DNA of 64,000 bases from JBAZGG01 sp041653015 (lineage in GTDB: Bacteria > Bacillota_I > Bacilli_A > RFN20 > CAG-826): the NCBI GenBank assembly GCA_041653015.1, contig JBAZGG010000004.1:1-64000 (forward strand). Reading direction: 5' to 3'. Positions 43,547 through 51,819 of this stretch are shown piece by piece. The notes under the pieces are model-generated. The model ran no database searches. It saw only the letters and a program-made list of their open reading frames with translations, and was not told where the DNA came from. Position 1 is the first letter of the stretch, and each line of letters begins with the position of its first letter. The translations under genes and the position numbers were made by a program.

Positions 43547-43987
43547 ATGCCACGCTGTAAAAATTGTCATCAAATGCTTTCTAGTCTCGATAAAGATATC
43601 TGTCCTTTTTGTGGAACGATGAAGCCTCTCGAAGGAGTCTCGACTGAAACTCAAGATATCACCAAGGCGATCGACCCTATTCAAAAAGATTATGTCGAAA
43701 TCGAGTATAAATCCCGGAAAATCGCTGCCTGTCTATGCGCTTTTCTCGGTGTTTTTGGCATTCATCAATTCTATTTAGGACGACCTAAAATGGGCATCCT
43801 ATATTTCGCTGTTTCTCTGTGCATGATCGGTGGAGCGGGTTCGACGCTATTTTTCACTCACTTAATTCCTAATGCATTTGCTTTTTTGTTGCCATATTTT
43901 GTTATTTTGGCGCTCGATATCATTCTAGCCTTCATCTACTTGTTCGATAAAAACATCAAGGATTCTCATGGGGAGAAACTTCATTAA
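43547..43987 (+). CDS. TM2-domain protein with N-terminal zinc ribbon
   Basis: A 146-residue protein. An N-terminal zinc ribbon uses C4, C7, C19 and C22. A TM2 domain follows (KIAACLCAFLGVFGIHQFYLGR), with two to three membrane segments. The function of the family is unknown. A TGC-TATACT extended -10 lies at 43515-43523. It ends two bases before rsmE. Confidence 0.85.
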   Translation: MPRCKNCHQMLSSLDKDICPFCGTMKPLEGVSTETQDITKAIDPIQKDYVEIEYKSRKIAACLCAFLGVFGIHQFYLGRPKMGILYFAVSLCMIGGAGSTLFFTHLIPNAFAFLLPYFVILALDIILAFIYLFDKNIKDSHGEKLH

Positions 43988-43989
43988 AT

Positions 43990-44715
43990 ATGCAGCGATA
44001 TTTTGGTCAAATAGTTGGGAAAAACGCTGTCTTAATCGATAGCGATCAACATCATTTGCTCAAGGTGATGAGGGCTCATCCAGGAGATGTTATCGAAGTC
44101 GTCAATGAAGGCGACGTCTATGTCTGCCAAGTCGAATCGACAAAACCGCTAAAAATTCGTGTGGCTCGAAAATCAAAAGAAGATCATGAAATTCATGTCA
44201 ATATCATTCTTGCCTGTGCTCTCTTAAAAGGTGATAAACTCGACTACGTCATTCAAAAGACGTGCGAATTGGGTGTCAGCGAGATCGCTTTTCTTAAGAC
44301 AAAGCGCACGATTACGAAGATTAATATTCTCGAGCGAGAAGCAAAATTTAACCGCTTCCGTCGAATTGCAAAAGAGGCTTGTGAACAATCAAAAAGAAGC
44401 GTGATACCTCTCATAACTCGACTCATCGATTTCGATCAGATCGATTCTCTCACGGCCAAATATCGGCTGATTGCGAGCGTCGATGAAGACGGTGGCAGCG
44501 CGACGACGTCATTTTTACAAGCGGCTAATAAATTAAAGAATGGCGACTCCATCGTTATCTTGATCGGTCCAGAGGGCGGTTTTGATGTCGATGAGATCTC
44601 TCTAGCCAAGGGACTGGGATTTAAAGAGGTATCTCTAGGAAAGCGAGTTCTTCGCGCCGAGACCGCTTCGATCGCCGCGATCAGTGTCATCTCCGCAATT
44701 TTGGAGAGCCAATAA
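43990..44715 (+). CDS. rsmE: 16S rRNA (uracil1498-N3)-methyltransferase
   Basis: A 241-residue SPOUT methyltransferase: N-terminal PUA-like domain, then the knotted SAM site with LIGPEGGFDVDEI and LGKRVLRAETA. It methylates U1498 of 16S rRNA. The order dnaJ ... rsmE-mtaB is that of B. subtilis (yqeU-yqeV), without prmA. The next gene starts right after its stop. Confidence 0.93.
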   Translation: MQRYFGQIVGKNAVLIDSDQHHLLKVMRAHPGDVIEVVNEGDVYVCQVESTKPLKIRVARKSKEDHEIHVNIILACALLKGDKLDYVIQKTCELGVSEIAFLKTKRTITKINILEREAKFNRFRRIAKEACEQSKRSVIPLITRLIDFDQIDSLTAKYRLIASVDEDGGSATTSFLQAANKLKNGDSIVILIGPEGGFDVDEISLAKGLGFKEVSLGKRVLRAETASIAAISVISAILESQ

Positions 44716-45519
44716 ATGGATCTTTACAGCACTTTGAACGCTTATCAAAAGAACAAGTCCTCACTCAACAAGAGTCAGGAATACGCTTTCTTTTTAAACT
44801 ATCGTCACCTGCTAGAAAAACTTCCGCCATTCCGCTTTTTAGCGAGTGCGGATACTGATTTCGATGTCATGAGAGCGAACATCGTGATCAAATCTTTAAT
44901 CAATAAATCAGAGATTGAGAATGCCATCGAATTCGCGAGCAAAAAATCTCTGGAATCGTACGGCATCATAAACAAGGACTACATCGATAATTTTCTAAAA
45001 GAAAGAATGGCCGACTTGCCATATTTAACGCTCAGCAATAGCAAAATATTTGTTCCTGTTTTTACGAGGGCGCTCAACTCTATTTACACCGATGATTACG
45101 AGAGGCTTATGAAACCTCCTTACGATAATCTTCTCAAGGAATATTCAGCTTCTCTTATCGACCCATTTGAAACATATAGCTTTGCTTTGTACGATTCTTT
45201 TTTCACAAAGCTTTTAAAAGTTAAAGAGACGAGTGATGTGGCCGCTTTTTATCACTTTGACTCCCAGACGATCTATTTCATCAATTCGCAAGGCCGCCTC
45301 GATACAAAGATTGCTCTCTTCGATAAATACATTAAAAAAATCGACAGCAACTATATCGTTGAGAGAATCACTCCAGCGATCGACGCCTATCTCAAAAACG
45401 ATATCGAGGGATTGTATAGCGCTTTTATAAAAGGTAATCTCGTCTCGCGGAAGCTAATATACAAAATCAAGCATAACGAGGCCGTTTTCAAAAGAAATAT
45501 CAATAAAAAAATAAAATGA
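44716..45519 (+). CDS. conserved-position protein of unknown function
   Basis: A 267-residue protein that I do not recognise. It begins one base after the rsmE stop and overlaps mtaB by four bases, so it is clearly translated as part of this unit. No membrane segments, signal peptide or metal motif are visible. The sequence is mainly helical in appearance, with many Tyr, Phe, Lys and Asp, and ends in a very basic tail. A role linked to rRNA or tRNA modification is suggested only by its neighbours. Confidence 0.75.
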   Translation: MDLYSTLNAYQKNKSSLNKSQEYAFFLNYRHLLEKLPPFRFLASADTDFDVMRANIVIKSLINKSEIENAIEFASKKSLESYGIINKDYIDNFLKERMADLPYLTLSNSKIFVPVFTRALNSIYTDDYERLMKPPYDNLLKEYSASLIDPFETYSFALYDSFFTKLLKVKETSDVAAFYHFDSQTIYFINSQGRLDTKIALFDKYIKKIDSNYIVERITPAIDAYLKNDIEGLYSAFIKGNLVSRKLIYKIKHNEAVFKRNINKKIK

Positions 45520-46781
45520 AATTTGCCACACTATCTCTCGGATGCAAAGTTAATAGATATGAGCTCGATGCGGTGGAAGAGCTCTTTTTGGAAAATGGCT
45601 TTGAAAAAGATGACAAAAAACCGGATGTTTATGTAATAAATTCATGTTCTGTCACTTCGATTGCAGATAAAAAATCGCGGCAGATGATACATCGCGTTCG
45701 CCACACATTCTCCGATTTGAAATGTTTGCTGGTGATGGGCTGCTATAGCCAAGTCAATGCCCAAGAAGCGATCGCGAATGGCGCGGATGTTGTCATCGGA
45801 ACAAAATATCGATGTTTAGCCTATGAACTCGTTACAAGTTTCCTTCAGAATAAAACGAAAATGATTAAAATCGACGAAAATATTCGCCATTCCGATTACG
45901 AAAATTTTGCTGTCATACCAAATATCAGCGAGACGAGGGCGTATGTCAAAATTCAAGATGGTTGCGATAATTTTTGTTCGTATTGCATCATTCCCTACAC
46001 TCGAGGAAATTCTCGTTCGCGCGAAAAACAGAAAATTATCGACGAGATATCATCGCTCGTCAATCGCGGATATAAGGAAGTTGTGCTGACCGGTATCCAC
46101 ACCGGTGGCTATCGCGTCATTGAAAATGGGCATGAATATCGCCTATCGAATCTGATCAAGGATATCTTTCTGCATATTCCATCGCTCTATCGACTTCGCA
46201 TATCGAGCATTGAAGAGAGCGAGATCGATGACGAGTTGCTCAACATTCTCAAAGCGGAGAAAAGGCTCGCTAATCACTTTCATGTTCCGTTGCAAAGCGG
46301 TTCTGCTGCCGTTCTGAAGAGAATGCATAGAAAATACACGACGAGTGATTTTATCGATAAGATTGAGCGGATACGGAAGATCAGCCCCGATATCGCTATT
46401 ACGACGGATGTTATCGTTGGATTCCCAGGAGAGACTGATGAGGAATTTCAAGAGACGATAAATCTTATTAAAAAAATCAATTTTTCAGAGCTTCACGTAT
46501 TTCCATTTTCCAGTCGCTCTCACACTTTAGCGTCGACGATGCCAAACCAAGTATCACCTCAGATAAAAAAGCAAAGAGTTGACGAATTGCTAAAAATTTC
46601 CGATGAATTGAATCGATGCTATTCGAAGAGATTTGATGGACAAAAATTGGAAGTGCTATTTGAAGATTTTAATCAGAGCGAAAAGAAATATCGAGGTCAC
46701 ACATCGAATTATCTAGAAATAAAAATATCCAGTCCCACAAATCTTTGTGGTAAAATTGTTTTAGTTTCGTACAATGATTGA
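45516..46781 (+). CDS. mtaB: tRNA t6A37 methylthiotransferase MtaB
   Basis: A 421-residue radical-SAM enzyme. The N-terminal MTTase domain has three cysteines (LGCKVNRYE, INSCSV, MGCYSQ) and the radical-SAM motif GCDNFCSYC. A C-terminal TRAM domain is present (FDGQKLEVLFE...). The SLGCKVN start and the GIHTGGY segment identify MtaB rather than MiaB. It adds a methylthio group to t6A37 in ANN-reading tRNAs. Confidence 0.94.
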   Translation: MKFATLSLGCKVNRYELDAVEELFLENGFEKDDKKPDVYVINSCSVTSIADKKSRQMIHRVRHTFSDLKCLLVMGCYSQVNAQEAIANGADVVIGTKYRCLAYELVTSFLQNKTKMIKIDENIRHSDYENFAVIPNISETRAYVKIQDGCDNFCSYCIIPYTRGNSRSREKQKIIDEISSLVNRGYKEVVLTGIHTGGYRVIENGHEYRLSNLIKDIFLHIPSLYRLRISSIEESEIDDELLNILKAEKRLANHFHVPLQSGSAAVLKRMHRKYTTSDFIDKIERIRKISPDIAITTDVIVGFPGETDEEFQETINLIKKINFSELHVFPFSSRSHTLASTMPNQVSPQIKKQRVDELLKISDELNRCYSKRFDGQKLEVLFEDFNQSEKKYRGHTSNYLEIKISSPTNLCGKIVLVSYND

Positions 46782-46820
46782 TAGCGCGCTCGTAAAAACA
46801 GTTTATTGTCACGAAAGTAA

Positions 46821-46848
46821 TTGATATTTTTATATAAACATATATAAT
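46821..46848 (+). promoter_or_regulatory. promoter of rpmF
   Basis: -35 TTGATA (46821-46826), 16-base spacer, -10 TATAAT (46843-46848). An AGGAG SD follows before ATG 46882. Confidence 0.8.
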
Positions 46849-46881
46849 TACAAAGGTTATTAATATCAAGGAGATTAAATT

Positions 46882-47139
46882 ATGGCAGTACCATTTAGAA
46901 GAACATCGAAAACGAAGAAAAGAATGCGCCGCACGCATTTTAAGTTAACTGCAAAAGGATTAGTCAAATGCTCAAACTGCGGCGAAATGATTCAGTCGCA
47001 TCGCGTTTGCCCATCCTGCGGTTTTTATGATGGAAAGCAAGTCATCGACAAAAAAGTTGGCAAAGAAGTCGTGGAAGAAAAAGCCGCAAAAAAAGCCAAG
47101 CCAGACAAAAAAGTTGCTGATGCCGATAAAGCAAAATAG
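46882..47139 (+). CDS. rpmF: ribosomal protein L32, zinc form with basic C-terminal extension
   Basis: The first ~58 residues are a normal L32 (MAVPFRRTSKTKKRMRRTH) with zinc cysteines C30, C33, C43 and C46. A Lys/Ala/Glu-rich tail of about 25 residues follows, which most L32 proteins lack. It is a component of the 50S subunit. deoC follows 11 bases later, possibly by readthrough. Confidence 0.95.
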   Translation: MAVPFRRTSKTKKRMRRTHFKLTAKGLVKCSNCGEMIQSHRVCPSCGFYDGKQVIDKKVGKEVVEEKAAKKAKPDKKVADADKAK

Positions 47140-47150
47140 AGAGGTGGCAT

Positions 47151-47798
47151 ATGAATATTAACAAATTGATCGATCACACGCTTTTAAAACCTGATGCCTC
47201 AGTTGAAGGGATAATATCTCTTTGTGAAGAAGCAAAGAAATACAACTTCATGTCAGTCTGCGTGAATCCTTGTTTTGTTCCTGTCGCCAAAAAATTGCTC
47301 AGTTCATCCGATGTCAAAGTATGCACCGTAATCGGCTTCCCATTGGGAGCTACGTTACCAAAAGTTAAAGTATATGAGACGAAAGAAGCCGTTTCCGAAG
47401 GTGCTGATGAAATCGACATGGTCATCAATATTTCAATGGCGAAAACTCATGATTATGAGTTTATTGCTAAAGAGATCGGCCAAATAAAAGTGGCGTGCCA
47501 AGGTCGTTTGTTAAAGGTGATTATCGAATCGTGCCTATTGACTGATGAAGAGATTGTCGGAGTTTGCAAAGCGGCCGTAAAAGGTGGCGCTGATTTCGTC
47601 AAAACATCAACAGGATTTTCAAAATCAGGAGCGAGCGTTGAAGCGGTTAAACTAATGAGAAAAACTGTCGGACCAAAGCTCGGCGTTAAAGCCAGTGGTG
47701 GAGTTCGTTCTCTCGAAGATTTGCAAAAGATGGTAGAAGCTGGCGCTAGCCGTATCGGAACTTCTGCTGGTATCGCCATCATGGAAGCTTTAAAATAG
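47151..47798 (+). CDS. deoC: deoxyribose-phosphate aldolase
   Basis: A 215-residue TIM-barrel aldolase with the Schiff-base lysine K151 in DFVKTSTGF and the family start LIDHTLLKPDA. It splits deoxyribose-5-phosphate to glyceraldehyde-3-phosphate and acetaldehyde. It works with pdp and cdd in deoxyribonucleoside breakdown, although a phosphopentomutase (deoB) is not in the window. An AGAGGTGG SD precedes the ATG. Confidence 0.95.
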   Translation: MNINKLIDHTLLKPDASVEGIISLCEEAKKYNFMSVCVNPCFVPVAKKLLSSSDVKVCTVIGFPLGATLPKVKVYETKEAVSEGADEIDMVINISMAKTHDYEFIAKEIGQIKVACQGRLLKVIIESCLLTDEEIVGVCKAAVKGGADFVKTSTGFSKSGASVEAVKLMRKTVGPKLGVKASGGVRSLEDLQKMVEAGASRIGTSAGIAIMEALK

Positions 47799-47801
47799 TT
47801 A

Positions 47802-47829
47802 TTGCATATTAGTTTTATATAAATATAAT
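47802..47829 (+). promoter_or_regulatory. promoter of rpsU
   Basis: -35 TTGCAT (47802-47807), 16-base spacer, -10 TATAAT (47824-47829), just after the deoC stop. Confidence 0.75.
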
Positions 47830-47858
47830 ATGTATTGATAAACAAAGGGGGTGTCAGA

Positions 47859-48032
47859 ATGCCAAAGACCATTATTCGCGAAAATGAAACGCTAGATGAA
47901 GCACTTCGCCGCTTTAAGCGACAAGTCAATAAAGCTGGCACACTTCAAGAATCGCGCAAAAGAGAATATTACGTTAAAAAAGGCTTGAAACGCAAATTGA
48001 AAAGCGAATTAGCGCGACGTAAAACTTTCTAA
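47859..48032 (+). CDS. rpsU: ribosomal protein S21
   Basis: A 57-residue basic protein. ATG 47859 is preceded by a strong SD (AAGGGGGTG) and gives the usual start MPKTIIREN; an in-frame upstream ATG would add eight residues not found in the family. The rest (ETLDEALRRFKRQVNKAG, ESRKREYYVKKG) is typical. It is a monocistronic unit with promoter and terminator. Confidence 0.95.
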   Translation: MPKTIIRENETLDEALRRFKRQVNKAGTLQESRKREYYVKKGLKRKLKSELARRKTF

Positions 48033-48048
48033 TCAAACATTAAAGAAC

Positions 48049-48075
48049 GAGACGGATTGATCTGTCTCTTTTTTT
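48049..48075 (+). terminator. rpsU terminator
   Basis: GAGACGGA (48049-48056), loop TTGA, TCTGTCTC (48061-48068): 8 bp with one G-U, then seven T. Confidence 0.88.
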
Positions 48076-48122
48076 ATCGGCACAAAATCGAGCGATCTCG
48101 CTAATAGATATTTGGAGAAAAG

Positions 48123-49283
48123 ATGTACACGTATCAAGGGAATGATAATGATTGCGGCTTTACCTGCTTAAAGATTTTGTTGGCAAATCTCAACAAGGAT
48201 AGAAATTATCTGTCGATGCCCAACCCTTTTTCTAAAAAGAGAATCTCTCTTGCACAGCTCTGCCTGGAGGCTAAAAAATACAATGTGATTTTGCGCGCTT
48301 ATAAGTTCTCTCGATTCGAAGATGTTTTCTCAGAAAAAGCGCCATTCCTCGCCGTTGTGAAAAATGGATCATCGCACATGGTCTACATCAGAAAGATAAA
48401 ACGCTCATCCATCGTCATCTATGACCCTTCCCAAGGCAGAATAAAGATGAGTCGATTATCATTTTTGAAAACCTTTCACGGAATCATCCTCAACGCCATC
48501 AATTTTACAGCGACATCATGCCCGCATAAAAGGAGAGCGACAATGCCACTTGTTCAGAGGATTGTCACAATCGCATTTCAAGCTTTGGCAATCGCAACTT
48601 TGTTCATCGGATTCTATTTTGCAAATAACGAAATGCCATTCGTCATTTCTTTCTCCCTCTTTTTAACTGCATTTTTGCTTCAGATGGCCTCTTATCTATT
48701 CTTGATCGCCTCAATGAAAAAATTTGATCAGAAATACTTGAAGTCCTGTAATGGTGGTGATTATTGTACAAACAAGGAGAGGATGACGCTGCTCCAAGAA
48801 TATAAAAAAGCTTATTTTTCTGCTCCGCTTGAAATGGTTAGCTCTTTCGTCAGCATGTTAGTCTTCATCGTCTTGCTCATCATTAACAGTCCAATGAATG
48901 TGCTCGTGATTGGCATTATCTTAATAGGATACTTTGCCTACGCTTATTTCAGCGATCGTCGGATTTCGAAAAAGAAACGAACCCTCGCTAAGAAAGAAGA
49001 GATGTTTTTGCGAGGAGCACCTGTTGAACAGAATACCTTAATCACAGAGACATATCGCCTTGGAACGTCAATTAACGCGCGGAGAATATTAATCTTTGTT
49101 ATCAGTTTAGTATCTTCAGTGATATTGATGGTCTTCTCAGATGAATTCGCGCTGAACTTTTGTCTTCTCTATTCCTTTTTTTACATATTTCTTTTAGATT
49201 CATATGACAAATTTCTTCATGGACTGTTAAACAATGAATCGAGAAAGAGACTTGAAAGTCGCTTTTGCGATCTGAGCACTTAA
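48123..49283 (+). CDS. C39 peptidase fused to six membrane segments, no ATPase domain
   Basis: A 386-residue protein. Residues 1-120 are a C39 bacteriocin-processing peptidase: oxyanion Q5, nucleophile C11 (NDNDCGFTC), H85 (SSHMVY) and D101 (YDPSQG). Six hydrophobic segments follow at about 140-162, 170-195, 236-254, 257-280, 322-340 and 345-363, as in the membrane part of peptidase-containing ABC exporters. The protein ends there. No nucleotide-binding domain is fused or adjacent: the next gene is ybeY. No bacteriocin precursor is seen nearby. It may need an ATPase elsewhere or act as a stand-alone membrane protease. Confidence 0.8.
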   Translation: MYTYQGNDNDCGFTCLKILLANLNKDRNYLSMPNPFSKKRISLAQLCLEAKKYNVILRAYKFSRFEDVFSEKAPFLAVVKNGSSHMVYIRKIKRSSIVIYDPSQGRIKMSRLSFLKTFHGIILNAINFTATSCPHKRRATMPLVQRIVTIAFQALAIATLFIGFYFANNEMPFVISFSLFLTAFLLQMASYLFLIASMKKFDQKYLKSCNGGDYCTNKERMTLLQEYKKAYFSAPLEMVSSFVSMLVFIVLLIINSPMNVLVIGIILIGYFAYAYFSDRRISKKKRTLAKKEEMFLRGAPVEQNTLITETYRLGTSINARRILIFVISLVSSVILMVFSDEFALNFCLLYSFFYIFLLDSYDKFLHGLLNNESRKRLESRFCDLST

Positions 49284-49285
49284 TG

Positions 49286-49291
49286 TATAAT
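49286..49291 (+). promoter_or_regulatory. -10 element placed for a leaderless ybeY transcript
   Basis: TATAAT ends six bases before ATG 49298, the same distance as in ftsK. No SD lies before the ATG. The -35 is weak. Confidence 0.5.
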
Positions 49292-49297
49292 AATTCT

Positions 49298-49768
49298 ATG
49301 AAAATAGATTTTTGCTCATATTATGAGCGGATTGATACTTCCGCCTTTAATAGCATCTTCAAAGCGCTGTCCAAAAAGGCTGAAAAAGATCTAATACTAA
49401 AAAGGCAGTATTTCTTGGAAGTCGATTTTGTCGACGATGACGAAATTCAGCGAATCAATAAAGAATATCGCCAGATAGATCGGCCGACCGACGTTATAAG
49501 CTTTGCATTTCTCGATAGAGTTAACGGAGAAATTTCGATTAAAAATGCCGATACAATATTCTTGGGTGAGATTGTCATTTCGGTTGACAAAGCAGAGAAA
49601 CAAGCACATGATTATGCTCACTCACTCGAAAGAGAAATGGCCTTCTTGTTCGTACATGGTCTATTACATTTATTAGGCTACGATCACGACACAAAAGAAA
49701 ACGAAAAAATCATGTTTGAAATACAAAATAAAATACTGGAGGATTCAAAATGGAAAAAGAAAAGCTGA
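49298..49768 (+). CDS. ybeY: endoribonuclease YbeY
   Basis: A 156-residue protein starting at ATG 49298. It has the zinc motif HGLLHLLGYDHD and the family segment RPTDVISFAF. It takes part in 16S rRNA 3'-end maturation and ribosome quality control. The ybeY-cdd-era-recO order is that of Bacilli; the usual dgkA between ybeY and cdd, and phoH upstream, are missing. It overlaps cdd by 19 bases. Confidence 0.95.
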   Translation: MKIDFCSYYERIDTSAFNSIFKALSKKAEKDLILKRQYFLEVDFVDDDEIQRINKEYRQIDRPTDVISFAFLDRVNGEISIKNADTIFLGEIVISVDKAEKQAHDYAHSLEREMAFLFVHGLLHLLGYDHDTKENEKIMFEIQNKILEDSKWKKKS

Positions 49769-50148
49769 TCAAATTAGCTGTAGAAGCTAGAAAATTGTCG
49801 TACTCGCCGTATTCCCATTTCGCGGTTGGCGCAGCGCTTCTGTGTAAAGACGGAAGCGTGTTTCAAGGCTCTAATATCGAAAACGCCTCTTATCCTTTAT
49901 GTATGTGCGCGGAGCGCAATGCTCTGTACAGTGCGATGATGCATGGCAAGAGCAAAAAAGACTTTGTCGCTTTTGCACTAGCGGCGGATACGGACGGACC
50001 TTGTTCTCCTTGTGGAGCTTGCCGCCAAGTCATTTCCGAACTCTATCCCCACAACGCTCCTATTTATATGTCAAATCTAAAGGGTGACACCAAAGAAACA
50101 ACAATAACTGAATTACTGCCTTTCGCTTTTAGCGAAAATGATCTTTAA
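49750..50148 (+). CDS. cdd: cytidine deaminase
   Basis: A 132-residue homotetrameric-type enzyme with the zinc-site motifs CAERNAL (catalytic E) and PCSPCGACRQV. It converts cytidine and deoxycytidine to uridine and deoxyuridine, substrates for Pdp. An SD (GGAGG) precedes the ATG inside the ybeY end. It overlaps the longest reading of era by 11 bases. Confidence 0.95.
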   Translation: MEKEKLIKLAVEARKLSYSPYSHFAVGAALLCKDGSVFQGSNIENASYPLCMCAERNALYSAMMHGKSKKDFVAFALAADTDGPCSPCGACRQVISELYPHNAPIYMSNLKGDTKETTITELLPFAFSENDL

Positions 50149-51031
50149 AATGAAATCTGGTTTTGTCGCGATTGTTGGAAGACCAAATGTCGGTAAATCG
50201 ACTATTTTAAACGCAATAATTGGCACAAAAGTATCTATCGTCACAGATAAATCTCAAACGACGAGAGATATCATCAAAGGCATCTACAATGATGAGGAAT
50301 CACAAATTGTTTTCGTCGACACTCCTGGAATTCATAAACCGATGCATGAATTGGGCAAAATAATGAATAATAGCGCTCTTTCATCTGTAAATGATGTCGA
50401 GGCAGCTATATTGGTCATCGATGCCTCAAAACATTTCGGATTAGGTGATCAATACATTTTAGACAATCTCAGAACGAGATGCCCGCTGTTCATCGCGATC
50501 AATAAAATCGATCTAGCAACCATCAATCAAGTGATTGAAATCAAGAAAATATACGCTGAGAAGTATCCAAATTCTCAAATAGTCGAAATGAGCGCGAAGA
50601 AAAATTTTAATACCGATGAATTATTAAAATTGATAAAGCTGGCCTTACCAGATGGTCCTAAGTATTTCCCCGATGAGATGATTTCGGATAAAGATGATGC
50701 CTTCATGATGAAAGAAGTGATCAGAGAAGAGCTTCTCAATTTGCTCAAACAAGAAGTTCCGCATCATTCCGCTGTCATAATCGAATCGTTTGAAAACAAA
50801 AAGGAAGCCCTCGTCGTAAATGCCGTAATCTATATCGAAAAAGATTCACAAAAAGCTATCGTTATCGGTCATGGTGGAAAAATGATCAAAGCGATTGGAA
50901 CTAGAGCCAGAAAAGAATTAGAGCAGATTTATAAAAAAAGAGTCTATCTAGAACTCTTTGTAAAAGTAAAAGAGGATTGGTTTAATAACAATCGCCTCTT
51001 AAAAGAGTTGGGTTATAAAAATGATCGTTGA
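50138..51031 (+). CDS. era: GTPase Era
   Basis: Up to 297 residues. G1 is GRPNVGKS, G3 DTPG, G4 NKID. A C-terminal KH domain (AIVIGHGGKMIKAIG) binds the 3' end of 16S rRNA. The start is either ATG 50138 or ATG 50150; the second gives the more usual beginning MKSGFVAIVG, and neither has a clear SD. Era is needed for 30S assembly. It overlaps recO by 11 bases. Confidence 0.95.
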   Translation: MIFKMKSGFVAIVGRPNVGKSTILNAIIGTKVSIVTDKSQTTRDIIKGIYNDEESQIVFVDTPGIHKPMHELGKIMNNSALSSVNDVEAAILVIDASKHFGLGDQYILDNLRTRCPLFIAINKIDLATINQVIEIKKIYAEKYPNSQIVEMSAKKNFNTDELLKLIKLALPDGPKYFPDEMISDKDDAFMMKEVIREELLNLLKQEVPHHSAVIIESFENKKEALVVNAVIYIEKDSQKAIVIGHGGKMIKAIGTRARKELEQIYKKRVYLELFVKVKEDWFNNNRLLKELGYKNDR

Positions 51032-51740
51032 TGGAATAGTCATTCGAAGTGTTCCTGTCAAAGAAAAGGACGCGATGATCACTGTGATCAACAAGGATGG
51101 TATCACCTCATTTTACGCCAAAGGGGTTTTATCGCTAAAGAGCAAGAATTCGCCATCATTAAATCTCTATACCTATGGTCGATACGATTTAAATCAAGGT
51201 CCGCAAAGCGGACTATCTTTAAAAGAAGGCACCATAATCGAATCATTTTCAGAAATTATGAACCATTTCGAATCTTTAGCGGTCGCATCATTTATTGATG
51301 AACTGACATGCAAATGTGTTCAGAGTGAAGACGCATATAGCATATTTCCTTATCTTTTGAACTGCTTAAAAGCTTTGAAGAACAATTTTGATCCTTTAAC
51401 TATCGCCAATATATACTTCGCGAGTCTTCTGAATGGAATGGGGATTGGACTCGAGGTTGATTATTGCGTGATTTCACATCAAAAGAGCAATATCGTCGCG
51501 ATTTCCTTTGCCGACGGTGGATTTATCAGTCGGAGTTGTTTCAAGCCTGAAACTTGCGATTTGTTGGATGCGAGAATGTTGAACATCTATCGCTATCTTT
51601 TTCGAGTTAGTGAGGAAAGCGTTGAACATATTGCCTTTGGCAAGGAAGAGAATATTGCGATTTTCAAGAAACTATCTGATTATTTATATAATCAAACCAA
51701 TACATCGTTAACCAGCATAGAATTAATGCTGAAGATTTAA
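51021..51740 (+). CDS. recO: DNA repair protein RecO
   Basis: A 239-residue protein with an N-terminal OB fold (DGIVIRSVPVKEKDAMITV) and a helical C-terminal part. The two-cysteine-pair zinc finger of many RecO proteins is reduced to single cysteines (DYCVIS, PETC). RecO loads RecA in the RecFOR pathway. The position after era is conserved in Bacilli. Confidence 0.88.
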   Translation: MIVDGIVIRSVPVKEKDAMITVINKDGITSFYAKGVLSLKSKNSPSLNLYTYGRYDLNQGPQSGLSLKEGTIIESFSEIMNHFESLAVASFIDELTCKCVQSEDAYSIFPYLLNCLKALKNNFDPLTIANIYFASLLNGMGIGLEVDYCVISHQKSNIVAISFADGGFISRSCFKPETCDLLDARMLNIYRYLFRVSEESVEHIAFGKEENIAIFKKLSDYLYNQTNTSLTSIELMLKI

Positions 51741-51759
51741 TATATACACTTATAATAGT

Positions 51760-51788
51760 TTGACATAGACAAAACATACTTTTATTAT
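51760..51788 (+). promoter_or_regulatory. promoter of glyQS
   Basis: Perfect -35 TTGACA (51760-51765), 17-base spacer, -10 TATTAT (51783-51788). The leader is only about 25 bases, so there is no T-box here, unlike alaS. Confidence 0.85.
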
Positions 51789-51819
51789 GAATGAGCATTT
51801 TTATAAGGAGATATATAAT

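Noticed and set aside
51741..51819. Possible T-box for glyQS
   Set aside because: The promoter lies so close to the gene that the leader is only about 25 bases, and no TGGNACC bulge is present.
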